Source: Gammaproteobacteria bacterium (GTDB lineage Bacteria > Pseudomonadota > Gammaproteobacteria > Legionellales > Legionellaceae). Taken from it: a DNA stretch of 51,308 nucleotides. Within the stretch, counting starts at the first letter, position 1. Each line of letters starts with the position of its first letter. Positions 28,500 to 37,430 of this stretch are shown piece after piece. Location of the stretch: NCBI GenBank assembly GCA_026399205.1, contig JAPLRL010000083.1:1-51308 (forward strand), written 5' to 3'. Under the pieces are notes generated by a model. It ran no database searches, was not told where the DNA came from, and saw nothing but the letters and a program-made list of their open reading frames with translations. The translations under genes were made by a program, and so were the position numbers.

Positions 28500-29270
28500 A
28501 TGAAATTTTTTAATCGTGACATCGCACTTTCTCCTTATGCTCCGTTCATGCTTGCAGCAGCTGCTGGCAGTATTACCACACTTCTGTTACAGCGCCTTTT
28601 TATGCAGCAAAAAGGCCATGATTGGAATGATCTAGGTCAAAAAAGAGGACAGCAAGTTATCAAACGAACCATGGAAGACTACATCGGTTTCCTTTCCAGC
28701 GCACAACATGAAATCGTACAAATTCCACGATATGTCGGGCAATGGCTATCTGGTGATAATGTGGTGTCCAATCACCTCATCCAGCATTTGGAAAAAGGCA
28801 AGAAACTAAAAATTATTGCGCTTGATCCTTCAGGTGATGAAGCTAAATCACTCCCCGACGCAGATTATATAAAACTAACAACCTATATCAACGCGTTAAT
28901 AAAACTTAAAGCAACTTACCCAGACCGAGTTGAAATAAGATGTACACCCCGGTTTTCACCTTATGCAATGGATTTGATTGACTGTGATCTCGCCAATGAC
29001 ACCCCGATGCTTCCTACACACGCCAAACTGAATTTGCAACCCAAACCCACGAGAGAGCCCCATAAATTATTACCTAATAGCCTCACGCAAGACCCAGTCA
29101 ATCAAAAAAACACCTGGATTTTCCCACTAGAAAACATCCCCGGTGCAGCGGCTACGCCTTTTAAATCATACAGAGACGGTGCCCGCGCAATATGGCGTGA
29201 CGCACGTCCTATTTTATCGGCAGAAGATATTCTGGTTGACTCCACGAATAATGTGATAGTACTTAGTTAG
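28500..29270 (+). CDS. Hypothetical protein with N-terminal membrane anchor, 256 aa
   Basis: I recognise no family. Residues about 11-35 (LSPYAPFMLAAAAGSITTLL) form one likely transmembrane anchor. The rest appears globular and alpha/beta, with HLEKGKKLKIIALDPSG and VEIRCTPRFSPYAM resembling alternating strand-helix units of a phospholipase D-like fold. No HxKxxxxD motif is present, so activity of that kind is not supported. The gene has its own promoter-like sequence. The stop codon TAG (29268-29270) coincides with the end of a family III element, so the original C-terminus may differ slightly. A membrane-tethered cytoplasmic or periplasmic domain is inferred. Confidence 0.6.
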   Translation: MKFFNRDIALSPYAPFMLAAAAGSITTLLLQRLFMQQKGHDWNDLGQKRGQQVIKRTMEDYIGFLSSAQHEIVQIPRYVGQWLSGDNVVSNHLIQHLEKGKKLKIIALDPSGDEAKSLPDADYIKLTTYINALIKLKATYPDRVEIRCTPRFSPYAMDLIDCDLANDTPMLPTHAKLNLQPKPTREPHKLLPNSLTQDPVNQKNTWIFPLENIPGAAATPFKSYRDGARAIWRDARPILSAEDILVDSTNNVIVLS

Positions 29271-29397
29271 GTTCTCTGCATTTTTTATATACGCCGATCA
29301 GTCCCCTCTCCCGCGCGAGGAACCCTTGTAAGACTCATATGTAGAGCGCGGGGGAGGGGGTATTCGAGTGAAAAAAAAGTTTATGGGCGTTGCCTAA
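29267..29397. mobile_element. Family III inverted-repeat element (copy 1, 131 bp)
   Basis: The right end GGGCGTTGCCTAA and the degenerate left end TTAGG bound a GC-rich interior with CCCTCTCCCGCGC and GCGCGGGGGAGGGGG arms. The flanking dinucleotide is TA on both sides (29268-29269 and 29395-29396). The left TA plus G makes the TAG stop of the preceding gene. It lacks a transposase. The interior hairpin probably also ends transcription. Confidence 0.75.
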
Positions 29398-29431
29398 TAA
29401 AATTTATTTTTGTGAATCATTGCAGCGCGGC

Positions 29432-29451
29432 CATTTTTTTGAAAAAATGGT
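29432..29451. promoter_or_regulatory. Palindrome upstream of ssb
   Basis: CCATTTTTT, two bases, AAAAAATGG: a perfect nine-base inverted repeat 55 bases before the ssb start, followed by a TATATC that could be a -10 element. It could be an operator or a remnant hairpin. It is not a LexA box (no CTGT-N8-ACAG). Confidence 0.35.
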
Positions 29452-29505
29452 CGTCGTATATCACTAGGAAACAACCCGCATATTTAAACATTAAGGAGAA
29501 AAATC

Positions 29506-29979
29506 ATGGCAAGAGGTGTAAACAAAGTTATTTTAATTGGCAATTTAGGCGCAGATCCTGAAGTGCGTTATATGCCCAATGGCAACGCAGTGGCGAATTT
29601 ATCACTGGCCACCAGTGAAACCTGGAAAGACAAACAAACAGGCGAAAAACAAGAGCGCACCGAATGGCACCGCGTGGTTTGCTTTAACCGTTTAGGTGAA
29701 ATTGCTGGAGAGTACGTTAAAAAAGGAACCAGGGTTTATATAGAAGGCAGCATTCGAACACGAAAATGGCAAGATGCGCAGGGTCAAGATAAATACACAA
29801 CCGAAATTGTCGCTGCTGAAATGCAAATTCTTGATTCAAAAATGGGTGCTGCTGCGATGGATGACACCAACATGCCGTCATTTCAGTCTAATACAGCCAG
29901 CACAAAACAACCTGCTGCGCCATTTGAACATCAGCAAGAAAGTGCGGTGAGTCAATTAGACGATGATATTCCTTTTTAA
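29506..29979 (+). CDS. ssb: Single-stranded DNA-binding protein
   Basis: SSB coats single-stranded DNA in replication and repair. The N-terminal 110 residues are a standard OB fold: [47 protein letters not shown] and [21 protein letters not shown] low-complexity Gln/Ala/Ser linker leads to the acidic partner-binding tip DDDIPF. Length (157) is normal. AAGGAG lies seven bases before the ATG. It stands alone, with a palindrome upstream and a family II repeat starting eight bases after the stop, which may act as 3' hairpin. Confidence 0.98.
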   Translation: MARGVNKVILIGNLGADPEVRYMPNGNAVANLSLATSETWKDKQTGEKQERTEWHRVVCFNRLGEIAGEYVKKGTRVYIEGSIRTRKWQDAQGQDKYTTEIVAAEMQILDSKMGAAAMDDTNMPSFQSNTASTKQPAAPFEHQQESAVSQLDDDIPF

Positions 29980-29986
29980 CCGTGCA

Positions 29987-30070
29987 CGTCATCCCGAGCG
30001 CAGCGAGGGATCTCCAATGAGATGGCACTATGCCAAACGCAGGAGATCCGTCGCTTCGCTCGGGATGACG
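29987..30070. repeat. Family II 84-bp palindromic repeat (copy 2)
   Basis: CGTCATCCCGAGCGCAGCG starts the left arm; the right arm ends TCGCTCGGGATGACG. It has the same length as the copy at 22046-22129 with a diverged loop. It starts just past the ssb stop and runs to 30 bases before the acetyltransferase start. Open reading through it (from 30022) is fortuitous. Confidence 0.9.
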
Positions 30071-30099
30071 TGTTAACTATTCTTTATGGCGCCGCTTGT

Positions 30100-30954
30100 A
30101 TGCTTATCAAACGATACCAACTCAGTGATGCCGAAATAGAAGCGTTAGATAGCCTTTTAGAGACGGTAAAACAACATGATGGCGGCTTGCCCGCCATTTA
30201 TAAACATCTCCTGATCCTACGGCGCGACACCCCTTGCCATTTCCTTTTCTATACTGCAAACACCCCAGGTAAACTCATTGGATTTTTAAGTTTTTATTTT
30301 TTTTATCAAGATTCTTGTGAAATCAGTTTGGTCGTCCACCCGGACCATCGCCATCAAGGCATTGCTCATCAGCTCCTGAAAACGCTGTATAGCACTTACC
30401 TCACGCCACAGATTAAAAGCCTATATTTTTCATCATCCACGGCCAAAACAGATGACTGGCAACATCACCATAGCATGTTCCTCAGTCATACCGAATACCA
30501 TTTAAAACGCACGCTTCCCAAGCTTAAAGCCCCTTCGCACCCTAAGCTTTCCATTCGTCCTGCGACCTTAGCTGACATCCCCACCCTGTGCCTCTTGGAT
30601 GACGCCTGTTTTCACGACCAAGATGATGGCATGCCCGAACGGTTTCAGCTGCTGATCACCGATAGCGCTTATACCGTACTTGTGGCTGAGCGAGAAGGAC
30701 AACTCATTGGCAAAGCACATTTAAGATATGACACCATTGAGGCCACCCTCTCAGACCTAGCTATTTTACCCGACCACCAACATCAAGGCCTGGGTGGAGA
30801 ATTATTAGCCTACACGATTAATTATGCAATTGATCAGGGCTTTGAAACCATTGAATTAGACGTCAAAACAAACCAACAGCCTATTTTGAACCTTTATTTA
30901 CAACATGGGTTTTCGATTGATACGCAGCTTTATTTTTATAAAAAGACGTTGTAA
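30100..30954 (+). CDS. Tandem GNAT-family N-acetyltransferase
   Basis: Two GNAT folds lie in one chain. The first (residues about 1-140) has the acetyl-CoA loop HPDHRHQGIAHQLL, the second (about 145-285) has LPDHQHQGLGGELL followed by IELDVKTNQQPILNLYLQHGF, the usual end of the domain. The first domain looks less complete and may be structural. The substrate is unknown; possibilities include small amines or a protein N-terminus. I use ATG 30100 because the longer frame from 30022 starts inside the family II repeat. No strong ribosome-binding site is visible. It stands apart from neighbours, with a convergent small gene starting on the other strand 12 bases away. Confidence 0.85.
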   Translation: MLIKRYQLSDAEIEALDSLLETVKQHDGGLPAIYKHLLILRRDTPCHFLFYTANTPGKLIGFLSFYFFYQDSCEISLVVHPDHRHQGIAHQLLKTLYSTYLTPQIKSLYFSSSTAKTDDWQHHHSMFLSHTEYHLKRTLPKLKAPSHPKLSIRPATLADIPTLCLLDDACFHDQDDGMPERFQLLITDSAYTVLVAEREGQLIGKAHLRYDTIEATLSDLAILPDHQHQGLGGELLAYTINYAIDQGFETIELDVKTNQQPILNLYLQHGFSIDTQLYFYKKTL

Positions 30955-30965
30955 ATCATGACTGA

Positions 30966-31121
30966 TCAATGGACTTCATTCCCAACAGGCATGTCATCAA
31001 GCCACTGTCTGTCTTCGACTGTCACTTTCATTTTTTCTTGAGGGCTCCCAGAAAGTAAGTCTTCTAGCATAGGTTTTTCATTATCTGCACCATCGGATTG
31101 CTTGATTGCTAAATACGTCAT
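30966..31121 (-). CDS. Small protein, 51 aa, with strong ribosome-binding site
   Basis: The minus strand encodes 51 residues starting MTYLAIKQSDGADNEKPMLE and ending PVGNEVH. GGAGGAG stands nine bases before the ATG, an unusually strong Shine-Dalgarno for this window. The product is acidic and hydrophilic with no membrane segment or Cys, and I know no family. It is convergent with the acetyltransferase gene. The ribosome-binding site and protein-like composition make expression plausible; the function is unknown. Confidence 0.55.
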   Translation of the reverse strand: MTYLAIKQSDGADNEKPMLEDLLSGSPQEKMKVTVEDRQWLDDMPVGNEVH

Positions 31122-31232
31122 GATCACTGACTCCTCCATGCTTCATGCTTGTTGAAATATAGTAGCATTTTATTTTACAAAATACTGAATACCAACAGGC
31201 AGAAGAGCATCCTCACGTAAAATAAGAGTGAT

Positions 31233-31328
31233 TTATATGGCCGCTTATAAATAAACTATAAGTGGCCATATAATAAAATAAATAGACTTATATGGCCACT
31301 TATAATAAAATCATAAGTGGCCATATAA
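31233..31328. promoter_or_regulatory. Two tandem 41-bp palindromes before the ATPase-nuclease gene
   Basis: Four copies of a 17-base word, TTATATGGCCACTTATA, alternate in orientation at 31233-31249, 31257-31273, 31288-31304 and 31312-31328, with one mismatch in the first copy and one in the last. They form two hairpins with 7-base loops, or two operator pairs. The last copy ends four bases before the ATG at 31333. They could bind a regulator, act as a transposition end, or structure the 5' UTR. Confidence 0.75.
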
Positions 31329-31332
31329 TTTT

Positions 31333-32817
31333 ATGCTGGGGTGCGTTTTGAAGGAAAAAATCATTGGCAGGCTTGATGAACAAAAGGTTCTTCAAAAAAT
31401 CATGGACTCCAAACGCGCTGAATTTTTAGCTATTTTTGGTCGCAGGCGTGTAGGTAAAACCTACCTAATCAAACATTTTTTCCTCAATAAACCCTGTCAT
31501 TTTTTTCAGATTACGGGAGTTAAAAATGGCTCAATGAAAGAGCAATTGCATGAATTTACTCGCGCCGTTGAGAAAACATTTTATCCACAGGGTGTACAAC
31601 TGAAAGAGCCGTCTACGTGGATGCAGGCGCTTAAGATCTTATCCTTCGCGATAGAGCAGAGCAATCATAAAAATAAAGTTATTTTGTTTTTTGATGAAAT
31701 ACCTTGGTTAGCTACGAAACGATCACGTTTTTTACAAGCTTTAGATTACTACTGGAATACTCAATGGAGTGACAACGCCCGTATTCGTTTAATTGTATGC
31801 GGATCTGCCGCGTCTTGGGTCATTAAAAATATCGTGAATAACAAAGGGGGGCTCCATAATCGAATTACTGCACAAATTCGGTTAGATGCATTTTCATTGT
31901 ATGAAACGAAGTGTTTTTTAAAGTATCGAGGTATTCCTTTAAATGATAAACAAATTCTTGCTTTGTATATGATGATTGGAGGCATTCCCCATTACCTAAA
32001 TCAAATAGAAAAAGGGCTGTCTGCTGCACAAAATATCGATCAACTTTGTTTTACGAAAAATGGCTTGTTATTTAATGAGTTTAATAATTTGATTCCTGCT
32101 TTGTTTCAGGATGAGATGGTTTATAACAAATTAATTAGACTTATTAGCAAACAGAGATATGGGATAGACCGGCGTGAAATCCTTAAGCAGTCTAAGCACT
32201 CATCTGGTGGACGATTGAATCAGCGCTTGATAGAGCTTGAAGAGGCCGGTTTTATTATTAGTTTTAAACCTTACGGTCATAGAAAAAGAGGAAAATTTTA
32301 TCGTATTATCGATGAATATACCCTATTTTATTTAAATTGGATTGAGCCGATTGTTGATAGTGTTCGTTATCAAAGCAAGCCTAACGGTTATTGGGAAAAC
32401 TTATCTAAATCCCCTGCTTGGAAAAGCTGGGCTGGATACGCTTTTGAGGCGATTTGTTTTAAACATATCGAAAATATACGCATAGCACTCCATGTACCTG
32501 TCACTGCAAATATTGGTACTTGGCGTTATATTCCTAAAAAAGGGAGCGATGAAACTGGCGCTCAGATCGATCTATTATTCGACAGGGATGATGACGTAGT
32601 TACGCTATGTGAAATAAAATACTCGGAATCTGCTTTTGAAATAGATAAAAAATATGCTGCTAATCTACAAAACAAAATCGAGGTGTATAAAAAGAAAAGT
32701 GGTATCGAGAAACAGGTTTTCCTTGCAATGGTCACTTCAAATGGGATGAAACCAACCCTATATTTTGATGATTTAATTACAAATCAAGCGACATTAGCGG
32801 ATCTTTTCTCCCGCTGA
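31333..32817 (+). CDS. AAA-type ATPase fused to a PD-(D/E)xK nuclease-like domain (DUF234 type)
   Basis: The N-terminal STAND/AAA ATPase has IGRxxExxxL, Walker A GRRRVGKTYL (K42, T43) and Walker B VILFFDEIPWL (D121, E122). A winged-helix part follows (RREILKQSKHSSGGRLNQRL). The C-terminal domain shows a PD-(D/E)xK layout: D413 in GAQIDLLF, then E427 and K429 in LCEIKYSES. Such proteins are common in prokaryotes and often move with mobile DNA; their biological role is poorly known, with suggestions of defence or transposon-related functions. The ATG at 31333 has no ribosome-binding site and abuts the palindromes; a TTG at 31348 preceded by GGGG seven bases before is an alternative. A related protein is encoded at 49667-51016. 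Confidence 0.85.
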   Translation: MLGCVLKEKIIGRLDEQKVLQKIMDSKRAEFLAIFGRRRVGKTYLIKHFFLNKPCHFFQITGVKNGSMKEQLHEFTRAVEKTFYPQGVQLKEPSTWMQALKILSFAIEQSNHKNKVILFFDEIPWLATKRSRFLQALDYYWNTQWSDNARIRLIVCGSAASWVIKNIVNNKGGLHNRITAQIRLDAFSLYETKCFLKYRGIPLNDKQILALYMMIGGIPHYLNQIEKGLSAAQNIDQLCFTKNGLLFNEFNNLIPALFQDEMVYNKLIRLISKQRYGIDRREILKQSKHSSGGRLNQRLIELEEAGFIISFKPYGHRKRGKFYRIIDEYTLFYLNWIEPIVDSVRYQSKPNGYWENLSKSPAWKSWAGYAFEAICFKHIENIRIALHVPVTANIGTWRYIPKKGSDETGAQIDLLFDRDDDVVTLCEIKYSESAFEIDKKYAANLQNKIEVYKKKSGIEKQVFLAMVTSNGMKPTLYFDDLITNQATLADLFSR

Positions 32818-33020
32818 ATAGAGGATGGGTCACGGACATACCCAACGCTAATGAGTTTTCGGTTTTCGCCTAACCTGAAAGCATCGTCCTTGCCCGCTAG
32901 AATCTCAAGACGCTAGAAAGGCTTAGGAACAAATCGAGCGGCTTGAATTTAGAATGTAATGAAAACGCCTAGCTTGAGTCTATGGAAACAGGGGGTTTTC
33001 AAAAATGAGAGGATCTCTCA

Positions 33021-33119
33021 GGGCGACGTGCCCACCACCACTCCGAGCGACCGGTGGGCACGTCGCGGTGGCTTCCAGCGCGTAGCGGGCTTAGTGCCTG
33101 GCTCCTTTGCCCACCCTAC
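33021..33119. mobile_element. Family I element, half copy
   Basis: The nested palindrome GGCGACGTGCCCACC...GGTGGGCACGTCGC and the right end GCTCCTTTGCCCACCCTAC are present, but the left end is missing. The 200 bases before it (32818-33020) contain nothing I can assign. Together with the family III fragment it fills the 368-bp gap between two convergent genes. Confidence 0.75.
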
Positions 33120-33137
33120 TTGATATCGTTTGAGACC

Positions 33138-33178
33138 CTAAGAGAGGGGGTATTCGAGCGTAAACAAACTTTGGGGAA
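33138..33178. repeat. Family III fragment
   Basis: CTAAGAGAGGGGGTATTCGAGCG followed by AAACAAACTTTGGGGAAG resembles one end of the complete family III elements but lacks the final GCGTTGCCTA. It ends just before the FabF-like gene's stop codon at 33186-33188. It is probably an eroded end. Confidence 0.5.
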
Positions 33179-33185
33179 GACTATG

Positions 33186-34412
33186 CTACACCGTTTTCAA
33201 AATAATCGCTGCGTTTGATCCGCCGAATGCAAAGTGATTTGAAAGGGCGACATCAACTTGTTTTTTTACGGCTTGCTGGGGTAGATAATCTAAGTCACAT
33301 TCCGGATCTGAGTTGGTTAAACCAATCGTTGGCAGTAAGGTGCCTTTTTGTATACTTAAAATGGTGGCGATAATTTCCATAACGCCTGCTGCACCAATTG
33401 TGTGGCCGGTCATAGCTTTTTGAGCGGTAATGGGAATGTCATAGGCGCGTTTACCAAATACTGCTTTGATGGTTTCGGTTTCCGTGCGATCGTTTAAGAC
33501 GGTTGCGGTTCCGTGTGCATTAATATATTGAATATCACTCGGTGCCATCTGCGCATCATCCAACGCACCTTGAATCGCGCGAACTTGTCCATCTGAATGC
33601 GGAGCCGTAATATGAGAGGCGTCACAACTAGAGCCAAAACCTGCAATCTCCGCAAGAATCGGTGCGCCTCTTGCTATGGCGTGATCGTAGTCTTCAAGAA
33701 TTAATATTCCCGCGCCATCGGCCATCACCATGCCATCGCGATGTTTATCAAAGGGACGGCATGCTTGGGCTGGATCTTCATTTTTTGTCGACATCACCCG
33801 CAATTTACACCACGCGGCCATCACGGTTTCCCACAATAATGATTCTGTACCCCCACAAACGGCCACTTTTAAGCGCCCTGAAGAAATTTGATGATACGCA
33901 TGACCCAGCGCTTCGGCTGAAGACACACAAGCATTTGAAATCGTAGAATTGGGTCCGCCTAGTCCGAAGGCAATCGCAATGTGATTCGCCACCGAATTTG
34001 GCATCCCGCGAATCACCGACAAGGCCGGCATTTTTCTCCAGCCGTCTCTAAAAAAAGAATGATAAACCGACTCGAGCTCTGGCGTCCCGCCTAAGCTTGT
34101 GCCGATGTAGGTCCCGGCATAAGATAAATGTTCGGGTTGTAACTGAGCTTGCTTGATGGCTGAGTGTGAGCAATATAATGCATATTGAGCCACTTTTGGA
34201 TAGCGCTTGCTTTTATTAAATTCCGGCAAATGATCGAGTGAAAGTGAAGTGACTTCACCCGCCACTTGAGTAGGATAAGGGCTTGGATCATACGCTTGAA
34301 TTCGACGGATGCCACACGCCCCCTGAGAGGCTGCTTCCCAAAAAGTCTCAAGTCCTGAGCCTATTGAAGAAACAATTTCCATACCAGTCACTACAACGCG
34401 ATGTTTTTTCAT
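33186..34412 (-). CDS. Beta-ketoacyl-ACP synthase, FabF type
   Basis: This enzyme condenses malonyl-ACP with an acyl chain. The thiolase-fold active site is complete: nucleophile C162 in SNACVSSAEALG, His in NAHGTAT (about 304), and Lys plus second His in AQKAMTGHTIGAAG (about 335-340). The ending SNHFAFGGSNAAIIL is typical of the FabB/FabF group. Length 408 is normal. The gene is isolated, with no acyl carrier protein, fabG or fabD beside it, so it may be a second KAS II rather than the housekeeping one, possibly for modified or long-chain acyl groups. Its 3' end borders a family III fragment. Confidence 0.9.
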   Translation of the reverse strand: MKKHRVVVTGMEIVSSIGSGLETFWEAASQGACGIRRIQAYDPSPYPTQVAGEVTSLSLDHLPEFNKSKRYPKVAQYALYCSHSAIKQAQLQPEHLSYAGTYIGTSLGGTPELESVYHSFFRDGWRKMPALSVIRGMPNSVANHIAIAFGLGGPNSTISNACVSSAEALGHAYHQISSGRLKVAVCGGTESLLWETVMAAWCKLRVMSTKNEDPAQACRPFDKHRDGMVMADGAGILILEDYDHAIARGAPILAEIAGFGSSCDASHITAPHSDGQVRAIQGALDDAQMAPSDIQYINAHGTATVLNDRTETETIKAVFGKRAYDIPITAQKAMTGHTIGAAGVMEIIATILSIQKGTLLPTIGLTNSDPECDLDYLPQQAVKKQVDVALSNHFAFGGSNAAIILKTV

Positions 34413-34529
34413 ATTTTATGACTCGCTCAACTCATCCATGCTAGATTACAGATTAACCACCGTACTCTACAAAAAAAGTGCGTTATTGTCTATACTGCTT
34501 GAGGTTAACATGATCGAGGTCTTAAACCT

Positions 34530-36404
34530 GTGAATACAGAACGAAACAGACCCTTACTTGCCTTAGGCGCGCTCGGTGTTGTCTACGGCGACATCGGAAC
34601 CAGCCCGCTGTATGCCATTCGTGAAAGTATCAGGCACCTACCGATTATTCCAGACAATATTTTGGGCGTCTTATCACTCACGTTTTGGGCACTCATCTTT
34701 ATTGTCTCATTCAAATCAATCACCCTCATTTTTAAAGCAGACAATGAAGGAGAAGGCGGTATTTTGGCTTTGTTTGCTCTACTCAAACGGAATACCACGC
34801 GTCCTGTCCCTATTTTATTCTGGCTAGCTATCATTGGTGCGGGGGTCTTGATTGGGGATGGCATGCTCACCCCTGCTATGTCTGTCACCAGCGCCATCGA
34901 AGGCTTGCAGCTTGTGTATCCAACCACGCCTAGCAACATGGTCAACTATGCCTGCCTTATTTTATTATTATTGTTTATCTTTCAACGCTACGGCTCAACC
35001 ACCATTGGCTTATTTTTTGGGCCCATCATTTTACTCTGGCTCCTGGTCATTGCCGGATTAGGGCTGAGGCAAATTTTAATTTACCCAAGCATCCTCATGG
35101 CTGTTAATCCGTTCTATGCCATCAAATTTTTATATCTCAATGGCTGGAGCGGCTATTTTGCACTAGGCAGCGTGTTCCTGGTCGTGACTGGTGCAGAAGC
35201 ACTCTATGCTGACATTGGGCATTTTGGGAAAAAACCCATTAGAATTATTTGGTTTTGCATTGTATTACCCTGTTTATTATTAAATTATTTTGGACAAGGT
35301 GCACTGCTGATCACCCAGCCTCTCGCGCTCAACAACCCTTTTTATTACTTAGTCCCCAAAGCATGGATGATTCCCTTAATTATATTAGCCACTATGGCCA
35401 CTGTCATTGCCTCACAAGCGATTATTACTGCGACCTTTTCGCTCATCAGGCAGGCTATTTTACTCGGGATTTTCCCAAGAATGCCCATGGTACAAACCTC
35501 TAAATATATGGCTGGCCAAATCTTTATTTCACAGATGAATACCATCTTGATGCTGGGCTCTTTGTTTTTGGTACTTTGGTTTAAGAATTCCAGCAGTTTG
35601 GCGCATGCTTATGGCATTGGGGTGAACTTAGAGATGATATTGGTCACCATCTTGGTTGCCCATGCGGCCTATTATGTCTGGCACTGGCGGATCGTTAAAA
35701 TTGGCTTGATATTTAGCGTGCTTATCCTGGTCGATAGCCTTTTTTTAGGGGCTAATATTCATAAGTTTCTCACGGGCGGTTGGATTCCCGTATGCATCGC
35801 TTTAGGGGTCGCCTTTATCATGTTTACCTGGAAACAAGGCATGGCATATTTACAGCGTAAGGTCTATCGACAACATCGATTCATTGAAGCGATTTCAGCA
35901 AAAATAACCCATAAACCACGTGCCTGCTTACCCGGGGTCAATGCCATTTTTATCACGGATCAATACGATCATAATGGCAGTAGTTTTTTACATTTTTTAA
36001 ACATGAGCCTGGGGTTTGCCGAACACATTTTGATTGTGAATTGTCATGTCGAAAATCAACCCTATATCCATTTCTCACGCCGCTTTTCTATTTTAAACAT
36101 CCAACCCAATATTTACAGTTTAACGCTGCACTATGGCTTTATGGAGCAAATTTCCGTGCCGCAGGCCCTGATTTTAGCGAGCTCTCGTAACTTATTGCCC
36201 TTTCAAATTGACATTGAACAAACATTGTATTGGGTTGAAATCATCCACGTTCAAGCCTCTAGAACCAAAAAAACCCTATGGTTCTATACACAAGAACGTT
36301 TTTTTGCTTTTTTGATGAGAAATTACTCGGTTAACCTTAATATCGATTTTTATCGCTTGCCGTATGAACGGACTATTGCGATTGGGACACATGTGGTAAT
36401 TTAG
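34530..36404 (+). CDS. kup: Low-affinity potassium uptake protein Kup
   Basis: Kup imports K+ with protons across the inner membrane. The N-terminus has the family signature LGVVYGDIGTSPLYAIRES, then ADNEGEGGILALFALL, and IGDGMLTPAMSVTSAIEGL. About twelve hydrophobic segments run to residue 440, followed by a roughly 180-residue cytoplasmic tail, as in E. coli Kup (622 aa; here 624). The start is GTG at 34530 with GAGGT ten bases before. A TATACT at 34491-34496 is a candidate -10, without a good -35. The stop codon TAG is the end of a family III element. Confidence 0.96.
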   Translation: MNTERNRPLLALGALGVVYGDIGTSPLYAIRESIRHLPIIPDNILGVLSLTFWALIFIVSFKSITLIFKADNEGEGGILALFALLKRNTTRPVPILFWLAIIGAGVLIGDGMLTPAMSVTSAIEGLQLVYPTTPSNMVNYACLILLLLFIFQRYGSTTIGLFFGPIILLWLLVIAGLGLRQILIYPSILMAVNPFYAIKFLYLNGWSGYFALGSVFLVVTGAEALYADIGHFGKKPIRIIWFCIVLPCLLLNYFGQGALLITQPLALNNPFYYLVPKAWMIPLIILATMATVIASQAIITATFSLIRQAILLGIFPRMPMVQTSKYMAGQIFISQMNTILMLGSLFLVLWFKNSSSLAHAYGIGVNLEMILVTILVAHAAYYVWHWRIVKIGLIFSVLILVDSLFLGANIHKFLTGGWIPVCIALGVAFIMFTWKQGMAYLQRKVYRQHRFIEAISAKITHKPRACLPGVNAIFITDQYDHNGSSFLHFLNMSLGFAEHILIVNCHVENQPYIHFSRRFSILNIQPNIYSLTLHYGFMEQISVPQALILASSRNLLPFQIDIEQTLYWVEIIHVQASRTKKTLWFYTQERFFAFLMRNYSVNLNIDFYRLPYERTIAIGTHVVI

Positions 36405-36600
36405 ACAACGTTCCTAGAGTTTTTTACGCTCGAATACCCCCTCTCCCGCGCTAGAAGTTTGAACATGAGATGGGGTTCTTCGCGGGGGAGGGGGTAAAGC
36501 CTAACCCTCCCCCGCGTTCAGCATATGAGTTTTACCAGAGTTTAGCGCGCGGGAGAGGGGACTGATCGGAGTATATGAAAACTTTAGGGGCGTTGCCTAG
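36401..36600. mobile_element. Family III inverted-repeat element (copy 2, 200 bp)
   Basis: The left end TTAGACAACGTTCCTAGAG and right end CTTTAGGGGCGTTGCCTAG are imperfect inverted repeats flanked by TA (36402-36403, 36598-36599). Between them lie ACGCTCGAATACCCCCTCTC and GAGAGGGGACTGATCGGAG and internal GC-rich hairpins. The left TA plus G is the TAG stop of kup. Copies are at 29267 and 41700. Confidence 0.85.
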
Positions 36601-36629
36601 TTTGTTTTGATTAAAATAGGTATTTACAC

Positions 36630-37430
36630 ATGAAACTTCATTTCGCCGTCATCGGCAACCCCATAAACCACAGCCTCTCTCCTCGCATCCATCAATCCTT
36701 TGCCGAACAACTAGGCATCAACCTCAGCTATAAAACCATCCAAGCCGAAAACCAGACCTTCAAACAAACCGTCATTGATTTTTTCAAACAAGGCGGCAAA
36801 GGCTTAAATATCACCATGCCCTTCAAACAGCTCGCATTTGACTTAGCAACAGTCCATACCGCCAGGTGCCAACAAGCCAAAGCAGCAAATACCTTATGGA
36901 TGAGCGAAGGACACCTGCATGCAGACATAACCGATGGGATTGGCCTTATTCGTGATTTATCGCGTCATCTATCCCTCACTGGAAAACAAATCCTGCTTTT
37001 AGGCGCAGGAGGGGCCGCGCGCGGCATTATCGCCCCAATATTCGCCGCCAAAATTGCAGCGCTTACGCTCGTTAATCGCAATGTAGAAAAAGCTAAAGCT
37101 TTGCAACTCGACTTCCCTCAAATCACCTGCCGCTCTCTGCCTGAGCTTCACGCCAGTTATGATTTAATCATAAACGCCACGTCCGCCAGCTTGACCGACC
37201 CGTCGTTTTCACTCCCGGCTAGCCTCTTACACTCTTCCAGCTTTTGTTATGATTTGGTTTACAATATCCAAGCACCAACCCCTTTTACAAGCTGGGCTTA
37301 TCAACAAGGATGTACAGCCAGTGATGGTCTTGGCATGTTAGTAGAACAAGCCGCTGAGGCGTTTTATATTTGGCATGGCGTGATGCCGGATACGCAATCA
37401 GTGATGGTGCAGTTACGGAAATGCCAATAA
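36630..37430 (+). CDS. aroE: Shikimate dehydrogenase (NADP+)
   Basis: AroE reduces 3-dehydroshikimate in aromatic amino-acid synthesis. Recognised: substrate loop NPINHSLSPRIHQSF, the catalytic lysine in NITMPFKQLAF, TDGIGLIRDL with the conserved Asp, and the NADP-binding LLLGAGGAARGI with NRNVEKA specifying NADP. Length 266 is typical. The gene follows a family III element, from which its promoter may be separated by only 30 bases; no clear Shine-Dalgarno is seen. It ends in TAA, and a degenerate family III copy follows at once. Confidence 0.97.
   Translation: MKLHFAVIGNPINHSLSPRIHQSFAEQLGINLSYKTIQAENQTFKQTVIDFFKQGGKGLNITMPFKQLAFDLATVHTARCQQAKAANTLWMSEGHLHADITDGIGLIRDLSRHLSLTGKQILLLGAGGAARGIIAPIFAAKIAALTLVNRNVEKAKALQLDFPQITCRSLPELHASYDLIINATSASLTDPSFSLPASLLHSSSFCYDLVYNIQAPTPFTSWAYQQGCTASDGLGMLVEQAAEAFYIWHGVMPDTQSVMVQLRKCQ

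Noticed and set aside
34460-34500. Strong promoter for kup
   Set aside because: TATACT is good, but the hexamer at the right distance (TACAAA) matches only 3/6, so I did not list it.
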